Shown here in pieces: positions 26,139-36,936 of a stretch of DNA of 54,837 bases. Under the pieces are notes generated by a model. The model ran no database searches. It saw only the letters and a program-made list of their open reading frames with translations, and was not told the DNA's origin. Every line of letters starts with the position of its first letter. Position 1 is the stretch's first letter. A program made the position numbers and the translations under genes. Origin of the DNA: Nitrospira sp. Ga0074138. GTDB lineage: Bacteria > Nitrospirota > Nitrospiria > Nitrospirales > Nitrospiraceae. Where the stretch lies: contig LNDU01000015.1 in assembly GCA_001464735.1 (NCBI GenBank), positions 1 to 54,837 of the forward strand. The letters are read 5' to 3'.

Positions 26139-27437
26139 CTAGCCACGAATCGGTGACAGCCCACAGCCACGCACTGCCGCTTTGATATCCCCCAGGAGCA
26201 TCAACGATCCTGTAATACAGATGAGATCGTGAGGCAAGGCTCGGCTTCTGGCAACTGTCAGGGCGTCCATAGGAAGGACGGCCTCAAGGACCGGCCCTTG
26301 CCACTCACACAGGGTTGCACGGAGTTCTTGGACCGTAGCAGACCGTGCAAGGGTCGCCTGCGTCAGCACGATTTCCGACACATACGGTAACAGCGGATCA
26401 ATAAATCCCCGCCGATCTTTATCCCGCATCATACCCCAGACGAGGATAATTCGAGATGTGGGGTGACTGACGGCGAAGTCCTTGAGATACTCCGCGAGCG
26501 CATGCGCGGCGGCAGGGTTATGGGCGCCGTCGAGCACGACCGTGGGATACTCGCCGATCGCCTCTAACCGACCTTCCCATGAGACCGTACGCAGGCCATT
26601 GCGAACGGCTGCCGCATCCACAGCCATTCCTGCTCGCTCCGTCGATTCAAGAAGTGCCAACGCACAAGCGGCATTGTCCCACTGGTGACGCCCTGCCAAA
26701 CCACAAGTGAGATCCTCCCACACACGAGTCACGCCCCGATACGTCAGTCGCTCGAAACGAGTTCCCTCAATAGCAAAGTCGCGGCCAAGCTGCCACAGGG
26801 GAGCTGCACGATCCTGCGCGATTCGGCGTAGGACCTGTTCAGCTTCCTCTCCCATCCGTCCGATCACAACCGGGACAAAGGGCTTAATGATTCCCCCCTT
26901 TTCAAATGCGATCGCCTCCTCCGTGTGCCCCAAGTACTCCTGATGATCCAAGCCGATCGTCGTGATCACACTGGCCAGTGGTTGCTCCACAACGTTGGTT
27001 GCATCGAAGCGCCCGCCTAACCCAACTTCCAATACAGCGACATCGACTTCCGACTCTGCGAAATGGAGGAATGCCAGAGCCGTCGTCATCTCAAAAAACG
27101 TCGGCTCCAGATTATCTTCGAGCACGGCCCGCAAACGTGCGATCGACTCCTCGACGTGATGCTCTGTAATTACGCAACCGTTGACACGAATCCTCTCCCG
27201 AAATTCGATGAGGTGAGGCGAGGTATAGAGCCCGACCCGCAGACCTGCATGCTGAAGGACGGCCGCAACCATCGCCGCCGTCGACCCCTTGCCATTGGTT
27301 CCTCCAATATGAAGGACGCGAAGTGAGCGATGAGGATTGCCGACCCTGTCCAACAGAATCCGCATGGTCTCCAGGCCCAGCTTGATGCCGTGCTTCTGAA
27401 GCGCGTAGAGGTACTCAATCATGGAGGAGTAGGTCAT
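26139..27437 (-). CDS. folC: Bifunctional folylpolyglutamate synthase / dihydrofolate synthase
   Basis: This 432-residue Mur-ligase-type enzyme adds glutamate to dihydropteroate and to folates with ATP. The P-loop is GGTNGKGST near residue 47, followed by GLYTSPHL.EFRERI, a DFATN-type region (FDATNVVEQP), the TTIGLDHQEYLG motif and the C-terminal domain signature VVLDGAHNPAAA. The length is normal. ATG 27437 is chosen over an upstream TTG. It lies 25 bp after accD and one base before lptD on the same strand, so the three form an operon; accD-folC linkage is common in bacteria. Confidence 0.96.
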   Translation of the reverse strand: MTYSSMIEYLYALQKHGIKLGLETMRILLDRVGNPHRSLRVLHIGGTNGKGSTAAMVAAVLQHAGLRVGLYTSPHLIEFRERIRVNGCVITEHHVEESIARLRAVLEDNLEPTFFEMTTALAFLHFAESEVDVAVLEVGLGGRFDATNVVEQPLASVITTIGLDHQEYLGHTEEAIAFEKGGIIKPFVPVVIGRMGEEAEQVLRRIAQDRAAPLWQLGRDFAIEGTRFERLTYRGVTRVWEDLTCGLAGRHQWDNAACALALLESTERAGMAVDAAAVRNGLRTVSWEGRLEAIGEYPTVVLDGAHNPAAAHALAEYLKDFAVSHPTSRIILVWGMMRDKDRRGFIDPLLPYVSEIVLTQATLARSATVQELRATLCEWQGPVLEAVLPMDALTVARSRALPHDLICITGSLMLLGDIKAAVRGCGLSPIRG

Positions 27438-27462
27438 CAACAAGCCGGGAGGACGCAGAAGG

Positions 27463-28299
27463 CTAAAAATGATTCACGAGGGTGCCAACCGTCTCCTTGA
27501 GACGCTTGCGCTCGACGATCATATCGATCATGCCGTGTTCGAGAAGAAACTCGGCCCGTTGGAACTGATCCGGCAACTGCTGCTTGATAGTTTGTTCGAT
27601 GACACGAGGTCCAGCAAACCCGATCAACGCTTTCGGCTCAGCAATGATGACATCTCCCAACATCGCCACACTGGCGGTGACGCCGCCGAATGTAGGATCG
27701 GAGAGGATAGAAATAAACGGCAGTTTGGCTTCACCAAGTTTCGCAACCGCCGAAGAAGTCTTCGCCATCTGCATGAGCGAGAGGATGCCTTCCTGCATAC
27801 GGGCGCCTCCGGAAGCGGTGACCAAAATGACGGGCAATTTGAGTTCTAAGGCTCGATCGATCGCACGACAGAGTTTTTCACCGACCACGGACCCCATACT
27901 TCCGCCCATAAAGCTGAAGTCGAAAACACAGAGCACCACACGACGCCCATCGACCATGCCTTCGCCAATGACAAGCGCATCCTTCCGGCCCGTCTTGTCT
28001 TGGTGGGCCTTGACCCGATCTCGATACGGTTTGGTATCGTGGAACCTCAACGGATCCTGCGCTTCTAAACCCGCATCCCATTCTTTGAAAGTACCGAGAT
28101 CAAGGAGCAAGCCTATCCGCTCAGTGACCGAGATCGGGAAATGATACTCGCACTTCGGGCAAACCTTGTTGTTCCGGTCGACCTCCTTGCGGTAGACGAT
28201 CTCCCGGCAGTGATTGCACTTCAGCCACATCCCCTCGCTACCTTTTGAACGTGGCGGCGGGGTGGATTCTGCAGGTTTCTCTTTCTTGAACCACGTCAT
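27463..28299 (-). CDS. accD: Acetyl-CoA carboxylase, carboxyltransferase beta subunit
   Basis: This 278-residue subunit transfers the carboxyl group from biotin to acetyl-CoA in fatty acid synthesis, with AccA. The N-terminal zinc ribbon has CNHC and CPKC pairs 19 residues apart (about 28-50); the crotonase-like core carries [34 protein letters not shown] and [13 protein letters not shown]. The length and layout are typical. The gene heads the accD-folC-lptD series. Confidence 0.97.
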   Translation of the reverse strand: MTWFKKEKPAESTPPPRSKGSEGMWLKCNHCREIVYRKEVDRNNKVCPKCEYHFPISVTERIGLLLDLGTFKEWDAGLEAQDPLRFHDTKPYRDRVKAHQDKTGRKDALVIGEGMVDGRRVVLCVFDFSFMGGSMGSVVGEKLCRAIDRALELKLPVILVTASGGARMQEGILSLMQMAKTSSAVAKLGEAKLPFISILSDPTFGGVTASVAMLGDVIIAEPKALIGFAGPRVIEQTIKQQLPDQFQRAEFLLEHGMIDMIVERKRLKETVGTLVNHF

Positions 28300-28421
28300 G
28301 GTGATCGCCTCAAAGCGGTCCTACCCACTCGACCCAATACTCTCCATCAATTGGCAGAGAATAGCATAGGGCTATTCCCGATGCACCTTCCTGCGTATTG
28401 CACCTGATAGACTAGGCCGCA

Positions 28422-29132
28422 TCAGTGCCGGAGAACTGAGGGGGTCAACTCCACCAGCATCCATACCCCAACCAGAATACTGGCAAGGCTGGCAAATCCC
28501 TGAACCCCCACAAAGAGTCGCTGACTCATCGAACGCGAATAGATGACCGGCACACTCAAGGTCAGCCCGATCGTCATCATGCCGATGATCGATCCGACAC
28601 CAAAGACAAGAATCGCCACAAGTCCGCTGACCATGGTGGTCGTCGCGGCCAAAATCATCAACATCAACGCGGCTGATCCGGCAAGCCCATGCACCATGCC
28701 AATACACAACGGACGAATTGCGTCCGTCATCCAATGCCGATGGCAATGATCACGTTGTTTTTGGTGGCTATGCAGGTGGACATGCGGCTGACCGTCGTGG
28801 TCATGGCTATGGACGTGCCAGCGTTCACGGTATAGTTTCAGGGCGAGACTCCCCCCAAGTACAATCAGAAGCAGTCCGACTCCCGATTCGGCCATGACTT
28901 CAAATTCAGCTGGAATATGGAATCCCCAGGCAAGCACGATCGATCCCACCAGCAGCAGCGTCAGCGTGTGGCCAGTCCCCCACCATAATCCGACGGCGAG
29001 GGACGCCAGAAACGAGGGCCGCTCGGCAAGAACGGTCGAGACCGCTGCAAGATGATCCGTATCCAGGGCGTGCCGCAGTCCCAGCAGAAAACCAATCCCA
29101 AGCAGCGTCAATAGATCCGCATCAGGCATCAT
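28422..29132 (-). CDS. Nickel/cobalt transporter of the HoxN/UreH type
   Basis: This 236-residue protein has about six to seven membrane helices. Near the N-terminus it carries the NiCoT signature RHALDTDHLAAV, whose His and Asp bind the ion, followed by WWGTGHTLTLL. A cytosolic or periplasmic loop is extremely rich in His (HVHSHDHDGQPH, HLHSHQ, HCHRHW), as in metal-buffering loops. It should import or export Ni2+ or Co2+ in the inner membrane. The ATG pair at 29132/29129 lacks a good ribosome site; a longer frame to 29195 exists. It lies between the moa genes and accD on the same strand. Confidence 0.85.
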   Translation of the reverse strand: MMPDADLLTLLGIGFLLGLRHALDTDHLAAVSTVLAERPSFLASLAVGLWWGTGHTLTLLLVGSIVLAWGFHIPAEFEVMAESGVGLLLIVLGGSLALKLYRERWHVHSHDHDGQPHVHLHSHQKQRDHCHRHWMTDAIRPLCIGMVHGLAGSAALMLMILAATTTMVSGLVAILVFGVGSIIGMMTIGLTLSVPVIYSRSMSQRLFVGVQGFASLASILVGVWMLVELTPSVLRH

Positions 29133-29234
29133 GCGTCTAGGAATCCAACATTGAGGTAGGTGCTCCCATATAGTCCATACCAACACGAGCACCAAAAGAG
29201 GCCAACACGGACGAGATACGAGCAGCGACCTCTC

Positions 29235-30299
29235 TCATCCACCACGGGCATGCATTTCCAAATGAGGATCTTCCCGGAGACGATCGATCTCGATCAACCC
29301 TCCGTCTCGAAGCCCCACTCGCTCCAACGCCTTCCGCTCCTCAGCGCCACGATCGCGACGAGCCGCCCATCCCGACCGGATGATGTCCCGCATAGAGGCC
29401 GGGTGCGTATTCATGCGAAGAGGCTTGCGGAGGTCAACCCCAGATCCCGCGTACAAGCACAGATACCATATCCCATCAGCGGTGACACGACTGCGGTCAC
29501 ACTGCGCGCAAAACGGTGTGGTCGTCGAGGGGATAATCCCAAAGATCGTGCCGTCCGGCAAGCAAAATCGTTGGGCGGGAGCGGCCCCCCGTTCTGGAAG
29601 CGCCGTGATTCGACCGTACCGTCGAGCGAGGGTATCGAGGATCGTGCCCTGAGACAGGACCTTGTCCATCCTCCACTCGTTAGCCCCACCAACATCCATA
29701 TATTCGATGAAACGCACCTCGGCCTGATAACGCTTGCCCCATTCGATCAACTCGTTCAGTTCATCATCATTGAACCCGCGAATCGCGACCGTGTCGAGCT
29801 TCAGATTGGTAAAGCCCGCCTTCCCAACCGATTCAATGCCCTCTAGAACGCGCGAAAACTCATCTCGCCCCGTCAGTTGACGAAACCGCTCAGGCCTCAG
29901 GGTATCGAGACTGACCGTGATGCGGTCGAGGCCAGCATAATAGAGGTCCTGGACAGACTCGGCCAGTAGCACACCATTCGTCGTCAAGGCGACTTCGGTA
30001 ATGCGTCGGTCCTGTCGAAGCAGCCGAACCAGCCGCGCCAGATCCCGACGCAACAAGGGCTCCCCCCCTGTCAGTCTGACCTTATCCACCCCCAGATCGG
30101 CAAAATAGCCGACGAGCGTCGACATTTCTTCGAAGCTCAGGAGGTCTTCTCGAGGCAGCCAGACATACTCCGGCTCGGGCATGCAATACCGGCAACGAAG
30201 ATTGCAGCGATCGGTAACGGACAGCCGCAAACTTCGTAACGGGCGCTCATAGACATCGAGCACCGGTGCCTCAGGAATATCGGATCCCACAGTATTCAA
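29235..30299 (-). CDS. moaA: GTP 3',8-cyclase MoaA
   Basis: This 354-residue radical SAM enzyme turns GTP into 3',8-cyclo-GTP, the first step of molybdenum cofactor synthesis. The SAM cluster motif is CNLRCRYC near residue 32; VRLTGGEPLLR follows; the second cluster uses CAQCDRSR with a later Cys in WYLCLY. The C-terminus ends in the required double glycine (ARGG). The TTG start is supported by GAGAG eight bases upstream; GTG nine bases downstream is a second choice. It is the third gene of the minus-strand moaC-moaDE-moaA group. Confidence 0.96.
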   Translation of the reverse strand: MNTVGSDIPEAPVLDVYERPLRSLRLSVTDRCNLRCRYCMPEPEYVWLPREDLLSFEEMSTLVGYFADLGVDKVRLTGGEPLLRRDLARLVRLLRQDRRITEVALTTNGVLLAESVQDLYYAGLDRITVSLDTLRPERFRQLTGRDEFSRVLEGIESVGKAGFTNLKLDTVAIRGFNDDELNELIEWGKRYQAEVRFIEYMDVGGANEWRMDKVLSQGTILDTLARRYGRITALPERGAAPAQRFCLPDGTIFGIIPSTTTPFCAQCDRSRVTADGIWYLCLYAGSGVDLRKPLRMNTHPASMRDIIRSGWAARRDRGAEERKALERVGLRDGGLIEIDRLREDPHLEMHARGG

Positions 30300-30363
30300 T
30301 GGCTTCGCTCTCGTCTCGAAAAACAGATCTCTGTTACCTGTGACCCCTCACACATCACACCCC

Positions 30364-31062
30364 TTAAGGGTGTTCTTCCACCCATACTTCCCCTTCAGGA
30401 GTATGTTCCAGCTTCCAGATCGGCGTAATCTGCTTAAGCTCATCGATCGCCCATTTGCATGCTCGGAATGCGTCGGCACGGTGCTCCGCACCGGCGATGA
30501 TCAACACAATATTTTCACCGATCGTGATTTCGCCATACCGATGGATGACAAGCAGCTCTAGGATATCGAAATCTTTCAACGCCCGTTCTCGAATCTCCCG
30601 CAACTTCTTCTCTGCCATCCCTTCATAATGCTCGAACGTAATCCCATCCACATCCCGCCCGCGTGATCGGTCACGCGCAATGCCCAAAAATGTTGCGATT
30701 CCACCGATCCGTTTCGATCGACTGCGCACCCGATCGAGTTCCTGATCGATCGAGAAATTCCCCCGCTGGATACGGGCGAACTGCCCCTCGTCTATCAGTT
30801 CTTGCCCTGATCCTCCGGCGAACGGGGGCAAAAGAGCAACCTCGTCGCCGTCATTGATGATCGTCTCTTCGCGCGCAATGTCCTGATTCACAGACACCAC
30901 CACCTTCTTCTTCTGAATCAGTTCCCCAATTGCGGGATAGCTGGCCTCGATCGCACTGACCAGATCCTTGACCTGCCGGCCATTCGCCACATTCAACGAC
31001 AGGGACCCCTGATTTCCCGCCAGCACCTTCGTCATACCGAACAATCGCACCGTAATCATCAT
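30364..31062 (-). CDS. Fused MoaD-MoaE molybdopterin synthase (MoaX-like)
   Basis: This 232-residue protein joins the small and large subunits of molybdopterin synthase. Residues 1-84 are MoaD (ITVRLFGM, DEVALLPPFAGG), and residues about 92-232 are MoaE (FEHYEGMAEKKL, IHRYGEI.IGE, AGAEHRADAF, WKLE). In normal MoaD the terminal Gly-Gly is the sulfur carrier as a thiocarboxylate; here Gly83-Gly84 is internal, followed by SGQEL. Known MoaX fusions are cut after the Gly pair to free the MoaD end, and the same is inferred here. The gene starts 15 bp after moaC and precedes moaA by 64 bp. Confidence 0.94.
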   Translation of the reverse strand: MMITVRLFGMTKVLAGNQGSLSLNVANGRQVKDLVSAIEASYPAIGELIQKKKVVVSVNQDIAREETIINDGDEVALLPPFAGGSGQELIDEGQFARIQRGNFSIDQELDRVRSRSKRIGGIATFLGIARDRSRGRDVDGITFEHYEGMAEKKLREIRERALKDFDILELLVIHRYGEITIGENIVLIIAGAEHRADAFRACKWAIDELKQITPIWKLEHTPEGEVWVEEHP

Positions 31063-31077
31063 GCCCCACCGCTCGCC

Positions 31078-31572
31078 TCAACCATTCCTGGTATAGGTTC
31101 CGGACTTCCCACCTGACTTTGATAGGAGACAGACCTCGCCAAAACTCATCCCGCGATCCACAGCTTTGCACATATCGTAAATGGTCAACGCCGCGACCGA
31201 CGCTGCCGTCATAGCTTCCATTTCGACCCCCGTCGGTCCCGTCGTTTTGGCAGTCGCTGTAATAGTAATGGAGCAGTGGCCTTCTGGACTCGGCTGAGAC
31301 TCCTCCTTGAAAGAGATATCGACACTCGTCAGGAGAATCGGATGGCACATGGGAATGAGGTCCGGCGTCTTCTTGGCACCCATGACGCCTGCCACTTGTG
31401 CAACAGCCAAGACATCGCCCTTGGCAATCTTGCCTCGTTGAATTTTTTGGAGGGTTTCAGGAAGAAGGAACACTCTGGCTTGAGCGGTGGCAAGACGCTC
31501 CGTCGAGCCCTTGGCACTAATATCGACCATTTGAGCTCGACCTGATTCGTTGAAGTGAGTGAATTCAGCCAT
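31078..31572 (-). CDS. moaC: Cyclic pyranopterin monophosphate synthase MoaC
   Basis: This 164-residue enzyme converts 3',8-cyclo-GTP into cyclic pyranopterin monophosphate. The family motifs are all present: [64 protein letters not shown] shown in three blocks, and the lysine-rich SKSGGKSG end. The length is normal. It heads the moa operon together with moaD-moaE and moaA, so this locus supplies the early and middle steps of Moco synthesis; moeA, mobA and moeB must lie elsewhere. Confidence 0.97.
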   Translation of the reverse strand: MAEFTHFNESGRAQMVDISAKGSTERLATAQARVFLLPETLQKIQRGKIAKGDVLAVAQVAGVMGAKKTPDLIPMCHPILLTSVDISFKEESQPSPEGHCSITITATAKTTGPTGVEMEAMTAASVAALTIYDMCKAVDRGMSFGEVCLLSKSGGKSGTYTRNG

Positions 31573-31857
31573 TTTGTTCGTTGAATCAGTACGTTATAGC
31601 TTCACACAGCGAGATTATAGGTGCCGCCGGAGAGGAAGGTCAAGAAAGGGAAGAAGCAGCCAGCCGTTATCCTGAGCGCAGCACGGATGGGATCTCTTTT
31701 GATCGATACGGAGGCCTGTTCACTTCCCATTCGTAACCTCGATGACCGTATCAAATTCGTGTCAGGCAAGACTGGTGATCTATTTCGCTGAGGCAAGCCA
31801 GTAGAGGCCTGATCTATGGAAAGTTCAAGCCATAACTCCAGACTTCTGTACCATAAG

Positions 31858-32370
31858 TTACGGCAAGGGCTCGGGCCGGATGCGCGTGGCCTCAATGGTG
31901 CCTGGATCGGAAGAGACCACGTTGCCTTCGGCATCTTGCACTTCGACCAAGATGGTCCCTTGAAGTTGTTGACCACCATTGACCAGTTGCAACTTGTAGC
32001 GCACCTTTTCCCTTCCGATGACGATTCCAGGCGATGTTGGATGCTCGGAAGCCCCTTGGTAGAGCACCATGATCGTCGCGTCGAACCCGCCATTCTTTGA
32101 ACGGCGCCACTCGCCGTGACCTGGTGTGGCAACCAGTGGACCTAACGGAGATTCCGGCAGGTAGAGACGGCGTGATTCGACGAGATTTCCATCGGCGGTG
32201 AAGGTCAAGAGGGTCGTCAATGGCGGCCGCTGTTCCGTGGTGAAAAGGGCCACTCCTTTCCAAGCGCCTGTCGGTGCCCGATCTTCGTGAGCAAATGTCG
32301 GCAGCCCCATGAACAGGGCGAGCACAACTACACACGTGCTCATGATCCTTCTCGTGTAGATCTGCGTCAC
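31858..32370 (-). CDS. Exported hypothetical protein
   Basis: The GTG start has AAGGAG six bases upstream and gives a 170-residue protein with a clear signal peptide (STCVVVLALFMGLPTFAHE). The mature part is a single beta-rich domain of about 145 residues (GAWKGVALFTT, LTFTADGNLVES, GHGEWRR, YQLVNGG-like strands, GTI.VEV.D.EGN). Such lipocalin-like proteins often have only a structural label, and I know no function. Transcription runs away from the gene at 32767. A longer frame upstream of the GTG is non-coding in look. Confidence 0.75.
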   Translation of the reverse strand: MTQIYTRRIMSTCVVVLALFMGLPTFAHEDRAPTGAWKGVALFTTEQRPPLTTLLTFTADGNLVESRRLYLPESPLGPLVATPGHGEWRRSKNGGFDATIMVLYQGASEHPTSPGIVIGREKVRYKLQLVNGGQQLQGTILVEVQDAEGNVVSSDPGTIEATRIRPEPLP

Positions 32371-32766
32371 GATGAACTCCTTGGTTGATGAGAGTAGACT
32401 GCTCGGTTCTGCGGTCTCACTGTGGAAGATACTGCCCGGCACCGTGCGTCCAGACTCACAAGATCTGTACAATAGCGGACGAACCGCGCGCATTCTCAGT
32501 CACCTCCCCCAATTTCGTCAAGGCCATTTCCCGAGCAATTGGCAAGACCATCCAGAAGGAGAGAGAGGCCGCGGCCTAGATGATCAAAGATCTCTTCAAA
32601 TGGCGGGATTCTGGTCACATTTCGACTCGCCCTTCCTCACCATCCCTCCCTTTTTGCCGTCTAGAAAAACACCGCCCATATTCAGTACACTCTCCCAAAA
32701 CCTAGCCGCGTTGCCGGAAGGAAAGACAGCCGCACACGGTTTCACGAATTTGCAGCGAGGATTTCG
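32371..32766. other. Intergenic region between divergent genes
   Basis: This 396-bp spacer must hold promoters for the genes on both sides. Short frames exist on the plus strand, one ending at 32579, but they lack a ribosome site and conserved motifs. I see no repeat or strong hairpin. Confidence 0.5.
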
Positions 32767-33177
32767 ATGGGATTACTAAGCAGACTTCTCAGCATGCCAT
32801 CGTTCAACGGTGCCACCAATGCGCTCTTGATAGAGTTGGCCATCCCTGAGTTTACAGAAACACAACGTTCCCAGCTCAAAAGCCGTGTGCTTGAACTCTA
32901 TAAAACCCACACGACTTCAGACGGATCAACCGACGTCATCCTGGCGCAACTGAACCAAACACCACGTATTTTTCAGTTGAATATCGTGGCCCTTGCCATG
33001 AAAGACCTCGGCTATCCACCGCCGTTCAGAAAAGAAAAGATTCAGAAGATCAAAAATCCGTTCGATCCGGTCCATGCAGATGAATACGCCTTGCGAGCGG
33101 TTGCGCGACGACTCAAGTGGCGCTACGGCGTCGAGATCTGGATCGCGGAAGAGCCGATCAGTTTTGATTCATGGTAA
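32767..33177 (+). CDS. Hypothetical protein (136 aa)
   Basis: The gene has an ATG preceded by GCGAGGA and encodes a soluble, slightly basic protein. The N-terminal half is helical (FTETQRSQLKSRVLELYKT); the C-terminal half ends in a WRYGVEIWIAEEP strand. I recognise no domain. Codon use and the clean start support a real gene. It is 82 bp upstream of skp, which has its own promoter. Confidence 0.65.
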   Translation: MGLLSRLLSMPSFNGATNALLIELAIPEFTETQRSQLKSRVLELYKTHTTSDGSTDVILAQLNQTPRIFQLNIVALAMKDLGYPPPFRKEKIQKIKNPFDPVHADEYALRAVARRLKWRYGVEIWIAEEPISFDSW

Positions 33178-33189
33178 CGATGCCATCGC

Positions 33190-33218
33190 TTGACAGACCC
33201 GCGATGCGCGGTTATTCT
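33190..33218 (+). promoter_or_regulatory. Sigma-70-type promoter of skp
   Basis: TTGACA (33190-33195) and TATTCT (33213-33218) are 17 bases apart. Transcription would begin near 33225, 35 nt before the skp ATG. The spacer contains the GC-rich inverted repeat CCGCGATGCGCGG. Confidence 0.7.
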
Positions 33219-33259
33219 CGCGTGGATTCCCAACTAGGCCAGGAGGCATAAGAACCAAG

Positions 33260-33808
33260 ATGCATATTTCTGCTCTGCGATCCCTGTTTCTCGCGATGTG
33301 CCTTTCTCCCGTTCTGTTACTCGTGGCGTCTCACACGCAAGCCGCGGAATTCAAGATGGGGGTGGTGGACCCACAGTCCGTCCTGGAAAAGTCCAAGGCG
33401 GGGAAGCGAGCGCTTGAAACACTGAAGGAATATGTAGGAACCAGGCAAAAGCTCCTCGCCAAAGATGAGGAAGACCTTCGCAATACTGAGAAACAATTGA
33501 AGGAGCAGGCTCCTAAGTGGACCGACGCGGAAAAGAAGGAAAAAGAGGTGCAATTCCGGACGAAGGTGCAAGACTTCCAGAAGCGTGCGCAAGAATTCAA
33601 CATGGAACTCCAGAAAAAACAGAAGGAGTTGGTCGACGAATACATGAAGAAAATCTCCGCGGCGACACAAGCGGTCGCTGAAAAGGGGGGAGTGTCGATC
33701 GTCGTCGACAAAGGGAGCGAACAGACCGTCAAGATCGTGATCTACAACAAGGATACGATTGATCTCACCGAGCAGGTCATCAAGGAGTTCGATCGGGCAA
33801 ACAAGTAA
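33260..33808 (+). CDS. Periplasmic chaperone Skp/OmpH family
   Basis: This 182-residue protein has a signal peptide (LFLAMCLSPVLLLVASHTQAA), a short strand (FKMGVVDPQSVLEKSKAG), a long charged coiled coil (about 60-140) and a C-terminal strand-helix (GGVSIVVDKGSEQTVKIVIY) that closes the trimer body. It holds unfolded outer-membrane proteins on their way to the Bam complex. GGAGG lies upstream, a little far from the ATG. The gene stands alone rather than next to bamA or lpxD. Confidence 0.9.
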   Translation: MHISALRSLFLAMCLSPVLLLVASHTQAAEFKMGVVDPQSVLEKSKAGKRALETLKEYVGTRQKLLAKDEEDLRNTEKQLKEQAPKWTDAEKKEKEVQFRTKVQDFQKRAQEFNMELQKKQKELVDEYMKKISAATQAVAEKGGVSIVVDKGSEQTVKIVIYNKDTIDLTEQVIKEFDRANK

Positions 33809-33833
33809 TTAAATACAGGGGGCAGTTGTCACA

Positions 33834-34199
33834 CTATTCCAGCGGGTATCCGGCCTCCCGCCATGCACGAATTCCTCCATCCATCGAGATCACATTTCCA
33901 TACCCCATCTGTTGCAACGCATCGGCCGCCAGCGCCGATCGATAGCCTCCCCCACAATAGAGCACCACTGAGTCCTGCTTATCAGGAACCACCGACTCGA
34001 TATCCCGCTCAATGATCCCCTTCCCAAGATGTCGAGCGCCTCGCGCATGGTCCTGGGCGAATTCATGATCTTCCCGAATATCGATGAAATGGAACCGCTC
34101 GCCCCGGTCGAGACGAGCCTTCACCTCGGCCACGCTACACTCCTTCACACGTCGTTTTGCCTGTTCGACAAGTTGCAGGAACCCCGGATTATGCTTCAT
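33834..34199 (-). CDS. Rhodanese-domain sulfurtransferase
   Basis: This 121-residue single-domain rhodanese has FIDIREDHEFA.DH..GARHLGKGI, the active-site loop LYCGGGYRSALAA with the catalytic Cys, and GGIRAWREAGYPLE at the end. It should carry persulfide sulfur in the cytoplasm. An N-terminal helix of about 20 residues precedes the domain. It ends 25 bases after skp in convergent direction and is preceded on its own strand by a radical SAM gene 23 bp away, so it is probably co-transcribed with it. Confidence 0.93.
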   Translation of the reverse strand: MKHNPGFLQLVEQAKRRVKECSVAEVKARLDRGERFHFIDIREDHEFAQDHARGARHLGKGIIERDIESVVPDKQDSVVLYCGGGYRSALAADALQQMGYGNVISMDGGIRAWREAGYPLE

Positions 34200-34222
34200 G
34201 CTTCATGCCTCCTCCTCTCTCC

Positions 34223-35245
34223 TCAATACAACGATCCCTGTTCCACGCCCGGACGACGAAACGTCTGAGGGATGGCGCTCATGCCATCCTCAGGAAATCC
34301 CGCTCTTCGTTTAGCTAGAGTGAATAACTGCTCGATCACCTCCCAATAGGGTCCTTGGCCAGCCTGCCGCGTGAAGAATCGACTTTCCGTCAGCGTCCCA
34401 CCCCTGACCGCACGGAGTCGATTGGTGATCTTTCCGATCCGCTCTGGAAAGGCCTCCCCCATCCGATCCAAAAATACCGATTCCAAACTGCCGGACAGTC
34501 TCAATAAACTGTGCGTCGCAGTACGGGCTCCGGCACCATAGGCGCGATCCAACAGTTCAGGAATATCATCTTCATTCAGACCAGGAATGACCGGCGCAAT
34601 CGAAAGACCGGTCGGGATGCCGGCGTCGGAAAGCGCCTTCATGGCAGAGAACCGTTTCGTAATCGACGGAGCCTGGGGCTCTACTTTCCTGGCCATCTCG
34701 TCTGACGCAAAGGGAATACTGAAGTAGACCAGGACCCAGGCCTCATGCTGTAACTGCATGAGCACATCAAGATCGCGCAAAACCAACGCGCCTTTCGTAA
34801 TAATTCCCACGGGGTTGCGATAGTCCGCACAGACTTGCAAACAGGCTCGAGTCAACCCGTACTCTGCCTCAATCGGCTGGTAGCAGTCGGTATTTCCTGA
34901 AAAGACGATCAGCTCTCCAGGCCATGAAGCTTTCTCAAATTGCTGCCGAAGCAATCGTGGAGCATCTTCCTTCACCACGATCTTGCTCTCAAAATCGGTT
35001 CCCGCACCAAATCCCCAATACTCATGTGAAGGGCGCGCATAACAATAGGCACAGGCATGAAAGCAGCCTCGATAGGGATTGACACTCCATCGAAACGGTA
35101 AATCCGGGCTGTCGTTACGGCTCAGAATCTCTCGCGTTTCGTCCGTATACACCGTCAACTTCGGCGACGCAGGCGGTTCCAGAAGTTCTCGATGTCTGGA
35201 TTCGAATGGATTCGGAGGATTTGCGATTTGACGCATTCCATCCAT
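34223..35245 (-). CDS. PA0069-family radical SAM protein (SplB-like)
   Basis: This 340-residue protein has the radical SAM motif in NPYRGCFHACAYCYARPSHE (CxxxCxxC), with downstream marks EYWGFGAGTDFE, SGNTDCYQP.E and APVIPGLNEDDIP. The group is related to spore photoproduct lyase by sequence, but its substrate is not known. ATG 35245 is preceded by GAGGG; an upstream GTG at 35257 and a downstream ATG at 35236 are alternatives. It is followed by the rhodanese gene on the same strand. Confidence 0.9.
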   Translation of the reverse strand: MDGMRQIANPPNPFESRHRELLEPPASPKLTVYTDETREILSRNDSPDLPFRWSVNPYRGCFHACAYCYARPSHEYWGFGAGTDFESKIVVKEDAPRLLRQQFEKASWPGELIVFSGNTDCYQPIEAEYGLTRACLQVCADYRNPVGIITKGALVLRDLDVLMQLQHEAWVLVYFSIPFASDEMARKVEPQAPSITKRFSAMKALSDAGIPTGLSIAPVIPGLNEDDIPELLDRAYGAGARTATHSLLRLSGSLESVFLDRMGEAFPERIGKITNRLRAVRGGTLTESRFFTRQAGQGPYWEVIEQLFTLAKRRAGFPEDGMSAIPQTFRRPGVEQGSLY

Positions 35246-35269
35246 CCTGTCCCTCACACCCGATTGATG

Positions 35270-35512
35270 TCAATTGCCATACCGGAGTGGTCGGTTCACG
35301 GCCTCTGGATTGGCTGCTTCATTGACTCTCCAGAAATCGAGTGCTAGATTCCAACCGCTTTCTAGCAGGATATTGAAATAGGCCTCCAGCTTCGTTCTCG
35401 CATCGCTCAGAGGCTCAACGTACCGAAGCGTACGCCTCGCCTCTTCACTCGTTGCGGCCTTGTTCGGTGAAAGGCGCGTCTTGGCGCGCGGGGGTGGGCG
35501 GGTGAGAACCAA
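35270..35512 (-). CDS. Small hypothetical protein (80 aa)
   Basis: A TTG-started frame 12 bp upstream of the radical SAM gene encodes a basic N-terminus (RPPPRAKTRLSP), then a helical part SEEARRTLRYVEPLSDARTKLEAYFN. The block RYVEPLSDARTKLE looks conserved to me, but I cannot name a family. It has no strong ribosome site. It may be a real small gene or a coding relic. Confidence 0.35.
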   Translation of the reverse strand: MVLTRPPPRAKTRLSPNKAATSEEARRTLRYVEPLSDARTKLEAYFNILLESGWNLALDFWRVNEAANPEAVNRPLRYGN

Positions 35513-35610
35513 GGCCTATTTGAACATCCTGCGCACGATTCTGATTCAGCCCATCACCTACGAGGGGCCGAACGTTCGTGAGTCGTGCAACATTTTCAGC
35601 AGCCTGCTAA

Positions 35611-36906
<1,296 letters not shown>

Positions 36907-36936
36907 ACACACCCCTCTGGGTCCCATCGAACGCCA

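Noticed and set aside
31602..32132. Long minus-strand frame overlapping the exported protein gene
   Set aside because: It is a shadow of the gene at 31858-32370, which has a signal peptide and a proper GTG start.
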